Assembly (NCBI RefSeq): GCF_902506325.1
Contig: NZ_LR732331.1
Span: forward strand, 124,001 to 188,000
Reading direction: 5' to 3'
Source of the DNA: Limnobacter sp. 130
GTDB taxonomy: Bacteria; Pseudomonadota; Gammaproteobacteria; Burkholderiales; Burkholderiaceae_B
Length of the DNA stretch: 64,000 nucleotides
Below are positions 53,012 through 62,333 of this stretch, piece after piece (position 1 is the stretch's first letter; the number at the start of each line of letters is the position of its first letter). Made by a program: the position numbers and the translations under genes. The notes under the pieces are model-generated. The model made no database searches. It was not told where the DNA came from and worked only from the letters and a program-made list of their open reading frames with translations.

Positions 53012-55097
53012 TGCGTTCGACGCCGTAGAAGCAGTCACCCCGAGACAGGCAGGTGGACACGTATTCACGGTTGGCCAGGTTGGTGGCGTTCACTGCGTAG
53101 CGCCAGTCACCAGTTTCATAGGATAACATTGCATCCAGCAAGGTCACGCTGGGTGTGCGTACGTTGTCGACGCCGTCCCAGGATTCATCAATAAACCGCA
53201 GGCCTGCACCCCATTGCCAGCCTGGCAAACCGAACATGGCAAATTTTTGGCGGCCCCACAGGCTCAGTGTTTGTTTGGGCACTGTGGCAAGGCGTTTGCC
53301 TTGGCTGTTGGGGGCGGAATGGCGTGTCACTTTGGCACTGGTGTAGGCGTATGCGGCCAGAACATCCACTGTGGAGCTTAGGCGGTGATTTGCTTCCAGT
53401 TCCACACCTTTGCTTTCAGCCTCGCCAACCTGAATTTGATTGTTTGCTTGAGCCGGATCTGCAACACGGCGGTTGTTTTCCTTGATTTCATACACGGCTG
53501 CGGTGAGCAAGGATTTGCCATCGGGGGTTTCGTATTTCACACCCATTTCCTGCTGTTCGGCTTGTTGTGGTTTGAAAGGATTGCCAAAGAAATCCAGACC
53601 ACCGATCGGCAAGAATGATTCGGAGTAACTGTAGTAAGGCATGGCACCAAAATCGGTGATGTAACCCAGGCTTGCTTTGTAAGTGTTGGTGGACGCATCC
53701 AGGTTTGAGGCTGGCGCATTGTCCGTTTCTGATTTAGCCCAATCACGGCGAATGCCCACAGTCGAAAGCCAGCGTTTGTCGTACTTCACTTGGTGCTGGG
53801 CGTAAATGCCGGTTTGAGTTTGCAGTGTGCCCGCGATATCCCGTAGAACAGGCGCTGTAAAGTTGCCATATTGCGGGTTCAGGTAATCAATGGGTGCTGC
53901 ACTGCCGCCCACACCACGTGCACCGCCCAAGGCGACCCGTTGATAATCCAGCCCAACAATGCTGGTGTTTTCAAAGGCGCCAACATTCCACTTGGCAGTC
54001 AGTTGTGAGTCGCTGGTCAAACTGTCGGCCACGTTGTATTGCGAAATAGCCACACGGTTAATGGTCCGACCATCTGCATTGATGCGCGGCGTGAAGGCCG
54101 AGTAAATTGAGTTGTAGGAGACCGCGCTGTCGCTTTGCTTCACTTTCTGGCTGAAAGAAAACACGTCGTTCAAGCGATGATCAAATTCCAGTCCGTAAGC
54201 CGTTTGTTTGGACAAGTACAAATCAAAGCCGGGTTCGCTGATGAAGGTGTCGGTGGGAATGCGCCCGTTGGGTCCTTCAAAGCGCGTGCCCACAATCGGG
54301 AAAAAGCCGACCGACGATCCGGATCGATCGCGTTGCACATGGGCATAAGCGGTCAGGCTGGTGTCGGCACTTGGCTTCCAGGTGATCGATGGGGCAAACA
54401 GGTCGCGATCATCCGGGACAAAGTTCACTTGAGTGTCACTGTCGCGGGTCAGGGCAATCATGCGATACAGCACGGTTCCTTCTTCGTTCAGTGGGCCTGT
54501 CAAATCAAGGGCGAGTTGCTTGCGACCATACTCGCCCAGTTGCATGCCCACTTCGCCTGCCTGTTTCGCTTGCGGGCGCTTGCTGACCATGTTCACCAGC
54601 CCGCCAAAACCGCCCTGACCGTACAGCACCGAGGAAGGGCCTTTCACCACTTCCACGCGTTCGAGGGTAAATGGATCGGGACGCACGTTGTTGTAGAAGC
54701 CGAACAATTGGCGCAAACCATCTTGATATTGCACAAACGAGGTGCCGCGAATAAAGGCCCAGTCGCCACGGTTGTCGAAACCATAAGAACCAGCGCTGAC
54801 ACCTGCGGTGTAGCCGAGCGTATCTTGTAGTGTCAATGCGCCTTGATCTTCCATGCGCTCGCGTGTAATGACCGAGATGGACTGCTGCGTTTCAACAATC
54901 GGGGTGCCGGTTTTGGTTGCTGAGAAAGTGCTGTTGGCTTTGTAGCCTTCGACGGGCGTGGCAGGGGTTTCTTCAGCTTGAACCTGACCTTCTACTTTGA
55001 CTGAGGGCAAGGTGACAGCGTTTTGTGCATTGGAGAGTTGTGGCCAAAACAGGGCAATTGCGCTGATGGCGCAGGGCAGGATTTTTTTCGAGTTCAT
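52980..55097 (-). CDS. TonB-dependent receptor, FhuA/FoxA-like
   Basis: A 705-residue receptor: signal peptide (ends SNAQ), plug with QQSISVITRERMEDQG, DNRGDWAFIRGTSF, VEVVKGPSSVLYGQGGFGG, and barrel ending YRF. The C-terminal CLSRGDCFYGVERNVV with two Cys is characteristic of hydroxamate receptors such as FhuA and FoxA, so ferrichrome- or ferrioxamine-type ligands are likely. Since no hydroxamate synthesis genes are in the window, it probably imports foreign siderophores. hemP lies upstream and the PepSY module downstream. Confidence 0.9.
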   Translation of the reverse strand: MNSKKILPCAISAIALFWPQLSNAQNAVTLPSVKVEGQVQAEETPATPVEGYKANSTFSATKTGTPIVETQQSISVITRERMEDQGALTLQDTLGYTAGVSAGSYGFDNRGDWAFIRGTSFVQYQDGLRQLFGFYNNVRPDPFTLERVEVVKGPSSVLYGQGGFGGLVNMVSKRPQAKQAGEVGMQLGEYGRKQLALDLTGPLNEEGTVLYRMIALTRDSDTQVNFVPDDRDLFAPSITWKPSADTSLTAYAHVQRDRSGSSVGFFPIVGTRFEGPNGRIPTDTFISEPGFDLYLSKQTAYGLEFDHRLNDVFSFSQKVKQSDSAVSYNSIYSAFTPRINADGRTINRVAISQYNVADSLTSDSQLTAKWNVGAFENTSIVGLDYQRVALGGARGVGGSAAPIDYLNPQYGNFTAPVLRDIAGTLQTQTGIYAQHQVKYDKRWLSTVGIRRDWAKSETDNAPASNLDASTNTYKASLGYITDFGAMPYYSYSESFLPIGGLDFFGNPFKPQQAEQQEMGVKYETPDGKSLLTAAVYEIKENNRRVADPAQANNQIQVGEAESKGVELEANHRLSSTVDVLAAYAYTSAKVTRHSAPNSQGKRLATVPKQTLSLWGRQKFAMFGLPGWQWGAGLRFIDESWDGVDNVRTPSVTLLDAMLSYETGDWRYAVNATNLANREYVSTCLSRGDCFYGVERNVVFSANYRF

Positions 55098-55168
55098 GAT
55101 GCTTGGTTGAAAAAAACGCTGGCTGGCTAACGTGGTTCTGGCTGGCTTGCGATTTGAGGGTGAGAAAT

Positions 55169-55354
55169 TTATTTGGTTAAAATCAACTTGCCTTGGGCCG
55201 TAATTCGCAACCGGTATTCAGTGTTGTCATGAACAATGGTTCTTTCCCGACTGCCTTGAGGAAACAGCGTTGTTGTATTCAACGGCACAGCAGCAGCGGA
55301 TTCGGTGCGGTGTGTCAAGGGCGTTCCTGTTTTAAGAGTCGGTTGCGTGTTCAT
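55169..55354 (-). CDS. hemP: HemP/HmuP family small protein
   Basis: A 61-residue protein ending in the HemP core ERTIVHDNTEYRLRITAQGKLILTK-like segment (positions about 37-61). HmuP proteins of rhizobia and Burkholderia activate iron/haem uptake genes by binding promoter DNA. It is first in the operon, 71 bases before the receptor, behind a Fur box. It may act as a local co-activator. Confidence 0.87.
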   Translation of the reverse strand: MNTQPTLKTGTPLTHRTESAAAVPLNTTTLFPQGSRERTIVHDNTEYRLRITAQGKLILTK

Positions 55355-55421
55355 GGTGGCCCGAAGTCAGTTGATTGCCTGCAATGAATGATGCGCAGTG
55401 TAATGGATGTTCTTATTAATT

Positions 55422-55440
55422 GCAAATCATTCTCATTAAG
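55422..55440. promoter_or_regulatory. Fur box in the hemP-imelysin divergent promoter
   Basis: gcaaatcattctcattaag matches 13 of 19 consensus bases (minus strand). It shares aatgagaatgattt with the box at 46473. It lies 47 bases before the imelysin start and 67 bases from hemP, so it can serve both transcripts. Confidence 0.78.
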
Positions 55441-55487
55441 ATTAACATGTACCCTGTTTTGAATTGACTCAAAGGTTTTAATTCCTC

Positions 55488-56633
55488 ATGAAAAAGTGGA
55501 TGGTTGCCGGTTTTGCCCTGGCATTGTGCAACGTGGCTTTGGCTGCACCTTCAGCCGACGAGGTTGTAAGGGGTTATGGACAATTGGTGTATGCAAACTA
55601 CACCGACTCTGTGAATGCTGCGAAAAAAATGCAAGCTGCCATTGATGCGTTTTTAAAAGCACCTTCGCAAGCTGAAATGAACACTGCAAAAAAAGCATGG
55701 CTTGATGCGCGTGAGTTCTACGGACAAACCGAGGCTTTCCGCTTTTATGGTGGCCCGATCGACGATGAGAATGGGCCGGAAGGCCAGATTAATGCGTGGC
55801 CCATGGACGAGTCGTATGTGGACTATGTGAAGGGCGATTCAAACAGCGGCTTCATTAACAACGGCAAATTCAACATCACCCGCGAAGCGCTGGTGGCGCA
55901 AAATGAACGTGGTGGAGAAGAAAACATTGCCACTGGCTGGCATGCCATCGAGTTTTTGTTGTGGGGTCAAGACTTGAACGACGACGGTCCCGGTGACCGG
56001 CCCTACACGGATTACGTGAAAGGCAAGGGTCGCAATGCCGAGCGCCGCGCTCACTATTTGCGTGAAGTGACTGCCCTGTTGATTCATGATTTACAAACCG
56101 TGCAGTCTGCCTGGGCTCCCGCCACACCGGATAACTTCCGCGCTGAATTTGAAAAGGGCGGCAAAGAGTCTGTTCGTCAAATTCTGGTTGGGCTGGGGTC
56201 TTTGTCGCGTGGTGAACTTGCAGGCGAACGGCTCGAGGTGGCTTTGTTCAGTCAGGATCAAGAGGATGAACATTCCTGTTTTTCAGACAACACCCATCGT
56301 GATGCGGTCAACAATGCGCAAGGCATATTGAATGTGTGGACCGGCACATACAAGCAAGCCAGCGGTGCTTTGCTGAAAGTGCCTTCGCTGGCTGAAATGG
56401 TCGCCGCCAAAGCGCCCAATGTGGCCAAAGAAACCACGCAACAGATCCAGAAATCGGTGAGTGCAGCCAATCAAATTCAAGCACCGTTTGATCGGGAAAT
56501 TATTGGCGGTACAGACGCACCCGGTCCGCAGCGAATCAAGGCGACAGTGGCCAGTTTGGTCAAACAGAGCACCTTGATCGTGGAATCTGCCAATGCAATT
56601 GGCATTACCCGGCTTACTTTGACCTTGCCTTGA
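55488..56633 (+). CDS. Imelysin-family (IrpA-like) iron-regulated protein
   Basis: A 381-residue exported protein (signal ends ALAA) of the imelysin/peptidase M75 family. The GxHxxE motif is present as GWHAIE (150-155). Imelysin-like proteins (IrpA, IcmP, EfeO relatives) are implicated in iron uptake by genetic context and structure; peptidase activity is doubtful. First of a four-gene operon behind a Fur box. Its last codons overlap the alternative TTG start of the next gene. Confidence 0.9.
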   Translation: MKKWMVAGFALALCNVALAAPSADEVVRGYGQLVYANYTDSVNAAKKMQAAIDAFLKAPSQAEMNTAKKAWLDAREFYGQTEAFRFYGGPIDDENGPEGQINAWPMDESYVDYVKGDSNSGFINNGKFNITREALVAQNERGGEENIATGWHAIEFLLWGQDLNDDGPGDRPYTDYVKGKGRNAERRAHYLREVTALLIHDLQTVQSAWAPATPDNFRAEFEKGGKESVRQILVGLGSLSRGELAGERLEVALFSQDQEDEHSCFSDNTHRDAVNNAQGILNVWTGTYKQASGALLKVPSLAEMVAAKAPNVAKETTQQIQKSVSAANQIQAPFDREIIGGTDAPGPQRIKATVASLVKQSTLIVESANAIGITRLTLTLP

Positions 56634-56647
56634 TTAGATACTTATCC

Positions 56648-58066
56648 GTGAAAAAAAATCGAAAATTAATAGTGTTTGCCTTGACCGCCACCTTGGTGGC
56701 GGGGGCTTCTTGGGCCGCAGGCGAGAGCATGACTGCCCGCAGCGCTGGCGACGCGACAGTGTTTGCAGACGGTCGCAATGCCTTCTCATTTCCAGCCGCC
56801 AATTTGCCGGATGAAGAGCGTACCCGGTTTGCAATCGGCAACTCGTTTTTCAAGCGCAACTGGGTACAGGCGCCAGCGTCGACCACCGCGCGAGACGGTT
56901 TGGGGCCGCACTTTATTGCACGTTCATGTGGTGGTTGCCATGTTCAGGATGGTCGCGGAAAACCACCTGAAATATTGAATCGCTTGAACAGTGAGCAGCC
57001 TGTTGATTTGTTGTTCAGGATTTCAATTCCGGGTGTGGGTGATCACCATGGCGTTGTGGCCGAGCCCACTTACGGTGATCAGTTGAACAATGCCGCTGTC
57101 GACGGTGTAAAGCCGGAAGGCAAGATCAGGATTGAAACCACGGAGGTGCGCGGCCAATACCCCGACGGCACACCGTATGTGCTGCAAAAGCCAAGCTACT
57201 CATTCACTGAATTGGCCTATGGGCCCATGCACCCCAAGGTGATGGTGAGCCCACGCATTGCGCCACAGGTAATCGGTTTGGGTTTGCTGGAAGCGATTGA
57301 GGAAAAAGATGTGCTGGCCAATGCCAGGCAACAGGCTGAGCAAGCGGGGCCGATCAAGGGTGTGCCCAATCGTGTTTGGGATGCCTACGCAAAGAAGGAG
57401 ATGCTGGGCCGTTTTGGCTGGAAGGCCAATGTGGCTTCACTGGCCCACCAAACCGGCGGTGCGTTTCTGGGTGACATCGGGATCACCAGCAGTTTGTTTC
57501 CCGTTGAAAACTGTACACCCTCGCAAAAGGATTGTTTGCAGGCACCCAATGGTTCTGACAATGGCGAGCCAGAACTGAGCGACAAACTGTTCAATGAAAT
57601 TGTGTTTTATCAGGCCGTACTGGCACCGCCTGCCCGTCGCAATGTAAACGACGTACAGGTGTTGAAAGGGCAAAAGTTATTTGAACAGGCGCAATGTGCG
57701 GTGTGTCATCGCCCCGCTTACACCACGGGCAAAGTGCCATTTCCGGCCTTGAGCAGCAAAGCACTTGAAGGGCAGGAAATTTGGCCCTACACCGATTTGC
57801 TGTTGCACGACATGGGCGACGGGCTTGCCGACAATCGCCCTGATTTTCACGCCAATGGCAGGCAATGGAAAACACCGCCTTTGTGGGGCATCGGCTTGAT
57901 TCCCGATGTCAATAACCACATGCGTTTGTTGCACGATGGCCGTGCAAACGGTGTTGAAGAGGCCATTCTTTGGCACGGCGGAGAGGCGGAACTTAGCAAA
58001 AACCGTTTCATGAAATTTTCTGCTGAAGACCGCGCTGCCTTGATCCGTTTTGTGGAGTCGTTGTAA
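56648..58066 (+). CDS. Di-heme c-type protein, DUF1111 family
   Basis: A 472-residue exported di-haem protein with CGGCH (94-98) and CAVCH (350-354) and the DUF1111 marks ELAYGPMHPKVMVSPRIAPQVIGLGLLE and TDLLLHDMGDGLADN. The start GTG 56648 begins a clean signal peptide; TTG 56630, overlapping the imelysin stop, is also possible. It is a paralogue of 7366-8676 but is not a lipoprotein. In the imelysin operon it may move electrons for periplasmic iron oxidation or reduction. Confidence 0.85.
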   Translation: MKKNRKLIVFALTATLVAGASWAAGESMTARSAGDATVFADGRNAFSFPAANLPDEERTRFAIGNSFFKRNWVQAPASTTARDGLGPHFIARSCGGCHVQDGRGKPPEILNRLNSEQPVDLLFRISIPGVGDHHGVVAEPTYGDQLNNAAVDGVKPEGKIRIETTEVRGQYPDGTPYVLQKPSYSFTELAYGPMHPKVMVSPRIAPQVIGLGLLEAIEEKDVLANARQQAEQAGPIKGVPNRVWDAYAKKEMLGRFGWKANVASLAHQTGGAFLGDIGITSSLFPVENCTPSQKDCLQAPNGSDNGEPELSDKLFNEIVFYQAVLAPPARRNVNDVQVLKGQKLFEQAQCAVCHRPAYTTGKVPFPALSSKALEGQEIWPYTDLLLHDMGDGLADNRPDFHANGRQWKTPPLWGIGLIPDVNNHMRLLHDGRANGVEEAILWHGGEAELSKNRFMKFSAEDRAALIRFVESL

Positions 58067-59163
58067 TGCATCCTCAACACCAGCATGAATTGAAACATGG
58101 TTTATTGCGTGGACTCATTTGCATTGTGCTTGCTGGGGTTTTGCTCTTGGTGATTAATTTGGCTGCGGCTGCAAAGCCTGTAGACAGAAGTACTTTGTTG
58201 TTTCCGTATTACGACGCTTCGGAAGTGTTGAACAGCACGGTGACTCACCACTACGCCAAAGACACGGCGGCGTTGTTGGCGCAGCTGGAGCAACTCGGCA
58301 ATTCAACCGCGAAGTATTGTCAGGGTGATTTACCGATTGATGCCTTGAAAACACAGTATTCAAAGACCTATCTGGTGTGGCTTGAATTGTCTGCTGTGGT
58401 GATGGGCCCGATGCTGCAGAACAATACAGTGCGGCAAATTGATTTTCGGCCATTGCGGGTGAACTTGCTTGAACGCGCAATCAAGAAACAGCCCCAGGGC
58501 GCCGAGGCCATGGCTTTGGTAGGAAGCCCGGCAAAGGGATTTCCGGCCATTGAATATTTACTGGGCCAACCAGGTTTCAAGGCCGCGTCGCCCCAGTGCA
58601 ATTACGCGCAAGAGGTGGTGAGAGACATGACTCGCACCGTGGCTGATTTGAACTGGCAACCCGCCAAACCAAACAGCGAAGAAGATGCTGATTCCTTGAA
58701 GGCCGACATGCAGCTGTATTTCAATCAACTGGTGGGTGCCACACACAACCTGGCTTGGGAGCGCATGGAAAAACCGTTGTTGAAAAGCAGGGACGACACC
58801 GCCAAAGGCGGCGCACCCGATTGGCCGTACGCTGAACTCGGGCTGACCGAAAACGCCTGGAAAGCGCAGTGGCAGGGCATTGCAGACTTGCTGGTGGTCA
58901 GCAGCCAGACCGTGCCCAACGCCGATCAACAGGTGGTGCCGCTGGAGGCCTACCTAAGGGGATTGGGCAAAATTGGTTTGGCGGACACATTGCTCGTTCA
59001 CAGCAATGCAGTTACAGCTGCGGTGAAGGCCAACGATGTTTCGAAGCCTGCCAGTGTTGAACAATCGGTGAAGGCGTCAAAAGCCTTGAAAGGTTTTTTG
59101 GAAACTGAAGTGGCCAAAGGATTAAACGTGTCAATCCAGTTTTCATCTTCAGACGGCGATTGA
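58066..59163 (+). CDS. Second imelysin-family protein, motif-degenerate
   Basis: A 365-residue imelysin-domain protein with an N-terminal membrane helix (LICIVLAGVLLLVINLAAA). At the place of the family GxHxxE motif it reads GFPAIE (158-163), so the His is replaced by Pro. It shares one base with the upstream stop (TAATG junction). Pairing of a canonical imelysin with a His-less paralogue around a DUF1111 gene is known from Pseudomonas-type loci; the pair may form a complex. Confidence 0.85.
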   Translation: MHPQHQHELKHGLLRGLICIVLAGVLLLVINLAAAAKPVDRSTLLFPYYDASEVLNSTVTHHYAKDTAALLAQLEQLGNSTAKYCQGDLPIDALKTQYSKTYLVWLELSAVVMGPMLQNNTVRQIDFRPLRVNLLERAIKKQPQGAEAMALVGSPAKGFPAIEYLLGQPGFKAASPQCNYAQEVVRDMTRTVADLNWQPAKPNSEEDADSLKADMQLYFNQLVGATHNLAWERMEKPLLKSRDDTAKGGAPDWPYAELGLTENAWKAQWQGIADLLVVSSQTVPNADQQVVPLEAYLRGLGKIGLADTLLVHSNAVTAAVKANDVSKPASVEQSVKASKALKGFLETEVAKGLNVSIQFSSSDGD

Positions 59164-59167
59164 GCCC

Positions 59168-60232
59168 ATGGTGTTGTCACGCCGACAATTTCTGTTGCAA
59201 GGCGGTGCAGTGGCACTGTCGCTGGCTTTACCCTTGCCCTCAAGGGCCGCTGTGAATGGCAAGCACGCCAGCTTGCTTGCGGCCTGGCAACTGCCAACAG
59301 CGGTTTATCAGGTGGGTGTGCTCAGCTGGAAAAATACCCGCCTGTCGACCCCTTACACCATCGATTCGGCAGTGGATTTACCCACCCGCCCACATGGTTT
59401 GATGCACCTTCAGGGCGATGAGTATTTGGTCATCGCGCGTCGCCCAGGCGACTGGATCATGCGCCTGAACATTCAAACCGGAGACACTGCGCGAACCTGG
59501 CAAGACGAAGACCGGCATTTGAACGGACACAGCGCAGTACACGGTGATTGCTTGTTCACCACAGAAACCGATGTGCTGACCGGGCAAGGTGTGCTGGGTG
59601 TTCGTCACCGGGAAACATTTGAGCTTCTCGATGTGTGGCCAACGCAGGGTCGAGACCCGCATGAAATGTTGGTGTTGCCCGGCGGTGTGTTGGGTATCGA
59701 TGAACCTTTTTTGTTGGTGGCCAATGGCGGCATACAAACCCATGCAGACATGGGGCGCACGCAACTAAACCACTTGCCCATGGATTCTTCCGTGGTGGCC
59801 ATGCACCCCCGAACGGGCAGGGTGTTGAACCAATGGACCCTGCGTGATTCGCGGCTCAGCCTGCGCCACATGGCCGTGCATGCCAGCGGTGTGGTGGGAA
59901 TTGCCATGCAGGCCCATCATGCTGTAGAGGCCGATCAAGAGGCGGCACCAGTGCTTGCCTTGCTCGATGAGCAAGGGTTGCGCCCGGTGGCTGAGTCGAT
60001 TGGTGTGAACGGCTATGCAGGCGATATTGCCACCACGCCCGAAGGCTTTGTGATCAGTTGCACCAAGAATGATTCAGCGGCCCAGTTTGATTTACAAGGC
60101 AAATTGCTGAATACGCAGCAGGCCAAAGCAGCCTGCGCCTTGGCCTCGCGGGGCGGTGAAGTTTGGTTGGGGCACCAGGCCGGTGAAGACAAGAATTCAT
60201 TCGCACTGGACAATCACTGGCTGCTTATTTAG
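59168..60232 (+). CDS. DUF1513 propeller protein, Tat-exported
   Basis: A 354-residue protein with a twin-arginine signal (LSRRQFLLQGG, 3-13) and a beta-propeller-like DUF1513 domain (HGLMHLQGDEYLVIARRPGDW, RDPHEMLVLPGG). It is the last gene of the imelysin operon, four bases after the second imelysin gene. Function unknown; Tat export suggests folding, or cofactor insertion, before transport. Its end overlaps the convergent PQQ gene by eight bases. Confidence 0.85.
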   Translation: MVLSRRQFLLQGGAVALSLALPLPSRAAVNGKHASLLAAWQLPTAVYQVGVLSWKNTRLSTPYTIDSAVDLPTRPHGLMHLQGDEYLVIARRPGDWIMRLNIQTGDTARTWQDEDRHLNGHSAVHGDCLFTTETDVLTGQGVLGVRHRETFELLDVWPTQGRDPHEMLVLPGGVLGIDEPFLLVANGGIQTHADMGRTQLNHLPMDSSVVAMHPRTGRVLNQWTLRDSRLSLRHMAVHASGVVGIAMQAHHAVEADQEAAPVLALLDEQGLRPVAESIGVNGYAGDIATTPEGFVISCTKNDSAAQFDLQGKLLNTQQAKAACALASRGGEVWLGHQAGEDKNSFALDNHWLLI

Positions 60233-61997
60233 CCTTCAATGCCCAAGCCTTGATGGTTTGTCCTTGTTTGAAACCGAACAGCTTGTTGCCGCCAATTGCC
60301 ACTGCCAAATATTGCTTGCCATTCACCTCGTAGCTAACCGGTGGTGCGTTTACACCGGCCGGGTTGGCCTGTTCCCAAACGCGTTTGCCCGTGTTTGAAT
60401 TCAGTGCAAAAAATTCGCCACTGCCTTCACCAGAAAAAACCAGACCTGTCTTGGTGCTTAAAACGCCGCCAATCAGGGGGGCCTTTACCTTGTGTTGCCA
60501 CAGCAGTTTGCCAGTGTCCAGATGAAGGGCTGAAAGCAGGCCGTATTTTTCTCCGTCCTCGATGGGCGACATGGATGAATATTTCAAAGCCGGTTTGTTG
60601 CCCTTGGCTTTCAGTTCATGCAATTGATATTTCACTGGCCAGTGAATGCCTGCGATGAACACCATGCGGCGTTGTTCATCCACTGAAACTGGCGACCAGT
60701 TTGAACCACCAATGACACCGGGATAGATCACATTGCCTTGTTCGCTGGGCAGGGTAAACATATTGTGTTGTGGCACGAAGGCTTCGCTTTTGAACAACAG
60801 TGCGCCGGTGATTCGGTTGTGTACATAAAACCAACCTGTTTTTCCAGCTTGGCCCACAGCCTGCACGGCTTGGCCCTGATGCCGTACCTTGAACAAAACG
60901 GGTGGGCTTGCCACATCGTAGCCCCACATGTCGTGAGGAACTTGTTGGTAGTGCCACTTCAATTCGCCAGTGCGAATATCGAGCGCAACAAGCGATGCGG
61001 TGTACAGGTTATCGCCCGGCCTTGACGAGCCTTCCATTTGGGGAGAAGGGTTGCCCGTACCAAAATAGAGCATGCCGTTTTCTCGATCTATGGCTGGGGT
61101 GCTCCACGCTGAGCCGCCACCAAACTGCCATGCATCCGGGTACTTTGAAACGTCTGCTTTTTCCTGATCAATATCACGAGGCAGCACCACACCATCTCGT
61201 GTTTTCCGGGTGAATGTGCCTTCCCAACCTTTCTCGGGCACGGTGTCGAATTTCCAGGCCTGTGCACCCGTGTTGATGTCGTATGCCGCCATGAAACCGC
61301 GCCGACCGTAATTGCCTGCAATGCCCACGACTGAACCCAGCGGGGCGTCGGGGTCGGGTGAATCCAGGTGCAGGCCATAGCCCACACCTGTAATGCCCAC
61401 AATGACTTTGCCATCAAACACCATGGGCGCCATGTTGATGCCCGCGCCCGAGGTTCCGGACACCTCGAGTTTTCCATCCTGTGTATTCAGTTGTGAACCC
61501 AGAGCGCTGGCATCTTCCCGTACACCTTGATCGCCCTTGGTGACATCAATGTCCCACAACTTGGTGCCATTTTCCGCATCCAGGGCCAGCAAGCGAGAGT
61601 CGACAGTGCCCATGAACACTTTTCCATCGCTGACCGCCACACCCCGGTTGGCAGGGCCGCAGCACATGGGGCGGTCTTTGATGCGGTCGTGGGTGTAGCG
61701 CCACAGCAGCTTGCCGGTGTCGGCTTTCAAGGCCACCACATGGTTAAACGGCAGCGACACATACATCACCCCATTGACCACAATGGGCGTGGCTTGAAAA
61801 CTGGAGGATATCCCGGTGTCAAATTCCCAGGCCGTGTCCAGTTGTGCAACGTTGTCGGGCGCAATTTGAGTTGATGGGCTGTGCCGTTGGTGATTCCAGT
61901 TACCACCAAATACAGGCCATTCTGTGTCTGGGTTGGCCAGTGCAGTTGCACAAACTGACATGGAAATGGCGGTGGCGAATAAGTAAGGCAGCGTCAT
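60225..61997 (-). CDS. PQQ-dependent alcohol/sugar dehydrogenase
   Basis: A 590-residue periplasmic quinoprotein with an eight-bladed propeller. The vicinal Cys112-Cys113 pair (RPMCCGPANRG) that contacts PQQ, repeated tryptophan docking motifs (GKLLWRYTH, GTKLWDID, GAQAWKFD, GELKWHYQ, GKLLWQHK) and the MWGYDVASPP catalytic-Asp region are present. The start ATG 61997 begins the signal peptide. Soluble type without a fused haem domain, so it needs an external cytochrome c; the five-haem protein at 48.8-50.7 kb is one candidate but not adjacent. No pqq biosynthesis genes are in the window. Confidence 0.88.
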   Translation of the reverse strand: MTLPYLFATAISMSVCATALANPDTEWPVFGGNWNHQRHSPSTQIAPDNVAQLDTAWEFDTGISSSFQATPIVVNGVMYVSLPFNHVVALKADTGKLLWRYTHDRIKDRPMCCGPANRGVAVSDGKVFMGTVDSRLLALDAENGTKLWDIDVTKGDQGVREDASALGSQLNTQDGKLEVSGTSGAGINMAPMVFDGKVIVGITGVGYGLHLDSPDPDAPLGSVVGIAGNYGRRGFMAAYDINTGAQAWKFDTVPEKGWEGTFTRKTRDGVVLPRDIDQEKADVSKYPDAWQFGGGSAWSTPAIDRENGMLYFGTGNPSPQMEGSSRPGDNLYTASLVALDIRTGELKWHYQQVPHDMWGYDVASPPVLFKVRHQGQAVQAVGQAGKTGWFYVHNRITGALLFKSEAFVPQHNMFTLPSEQGNVIYPGVIGGSNWSPVSVDEQRRMVFIAGIHWPVKYQLHELKAKGNKPALKYSSMSPIEDGEKYGLLSALHLDTGKLLWQHKVKAPLIGGVLSTKTGLVFSGEGSGEFFALNSNTGKRVWEQANPAGVNAPPVSYEVNGKQYLAVAIGGNKLFGFKQGQTIKAWALKAK

Positions 61998-62149
61998 GAT
62001 TGCAGTATTTGAATTAAGCGTGCTGGAAACACAAGCAAGGATCAATCCATTGTGACTGTTGCAAAGTGAAGCACATGACGCGTCACAAAAGTGTCATCCA
62101 ACGCAGACGCGCTTGCGTGTATATTTCGCGTACCCGAGTTTATTGGTAA

Positions 62150-62314
62150 ATGATCATGAAGCAACAACTTGAGCTGTTGAAAGAAATTGAACACAAGCTT
62201 GAAGAACTCAGCAAAGACAAAGACCTGAAAGAAAAGCGGCCCCTGGAAGTAAAAGAGGTCAAGGGTTTGCGTTTGGTGGTGTCGTCAATTATTCGCCGCA
62301 TGGCGGCGAGCTGA
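62150..62314 (+). CDS. Small charged protein, unknown
   Basis: A 54-residue (52 from the second ATG at 62156) reading frame, rich in Lys, Glu and Leu (QQLELLKEIEHKLEELSKD), with coiled-coil potential in the first half and a basic C-terminus (SIIRRMAAS). It fills the gap between divergent or convergent larger genes and has ordinary codon use. No family recognised. No strong ribosome-binding site is seen. Confidence 0.45.
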   Translation: MIMKQQLELLKEIEHKLEELSKDKDLKEKRPLEVKEVKGLRLVVSSIIRRMAAS

Positions 62315-62333
62315 TCAAAGCAGATTCACAGCC

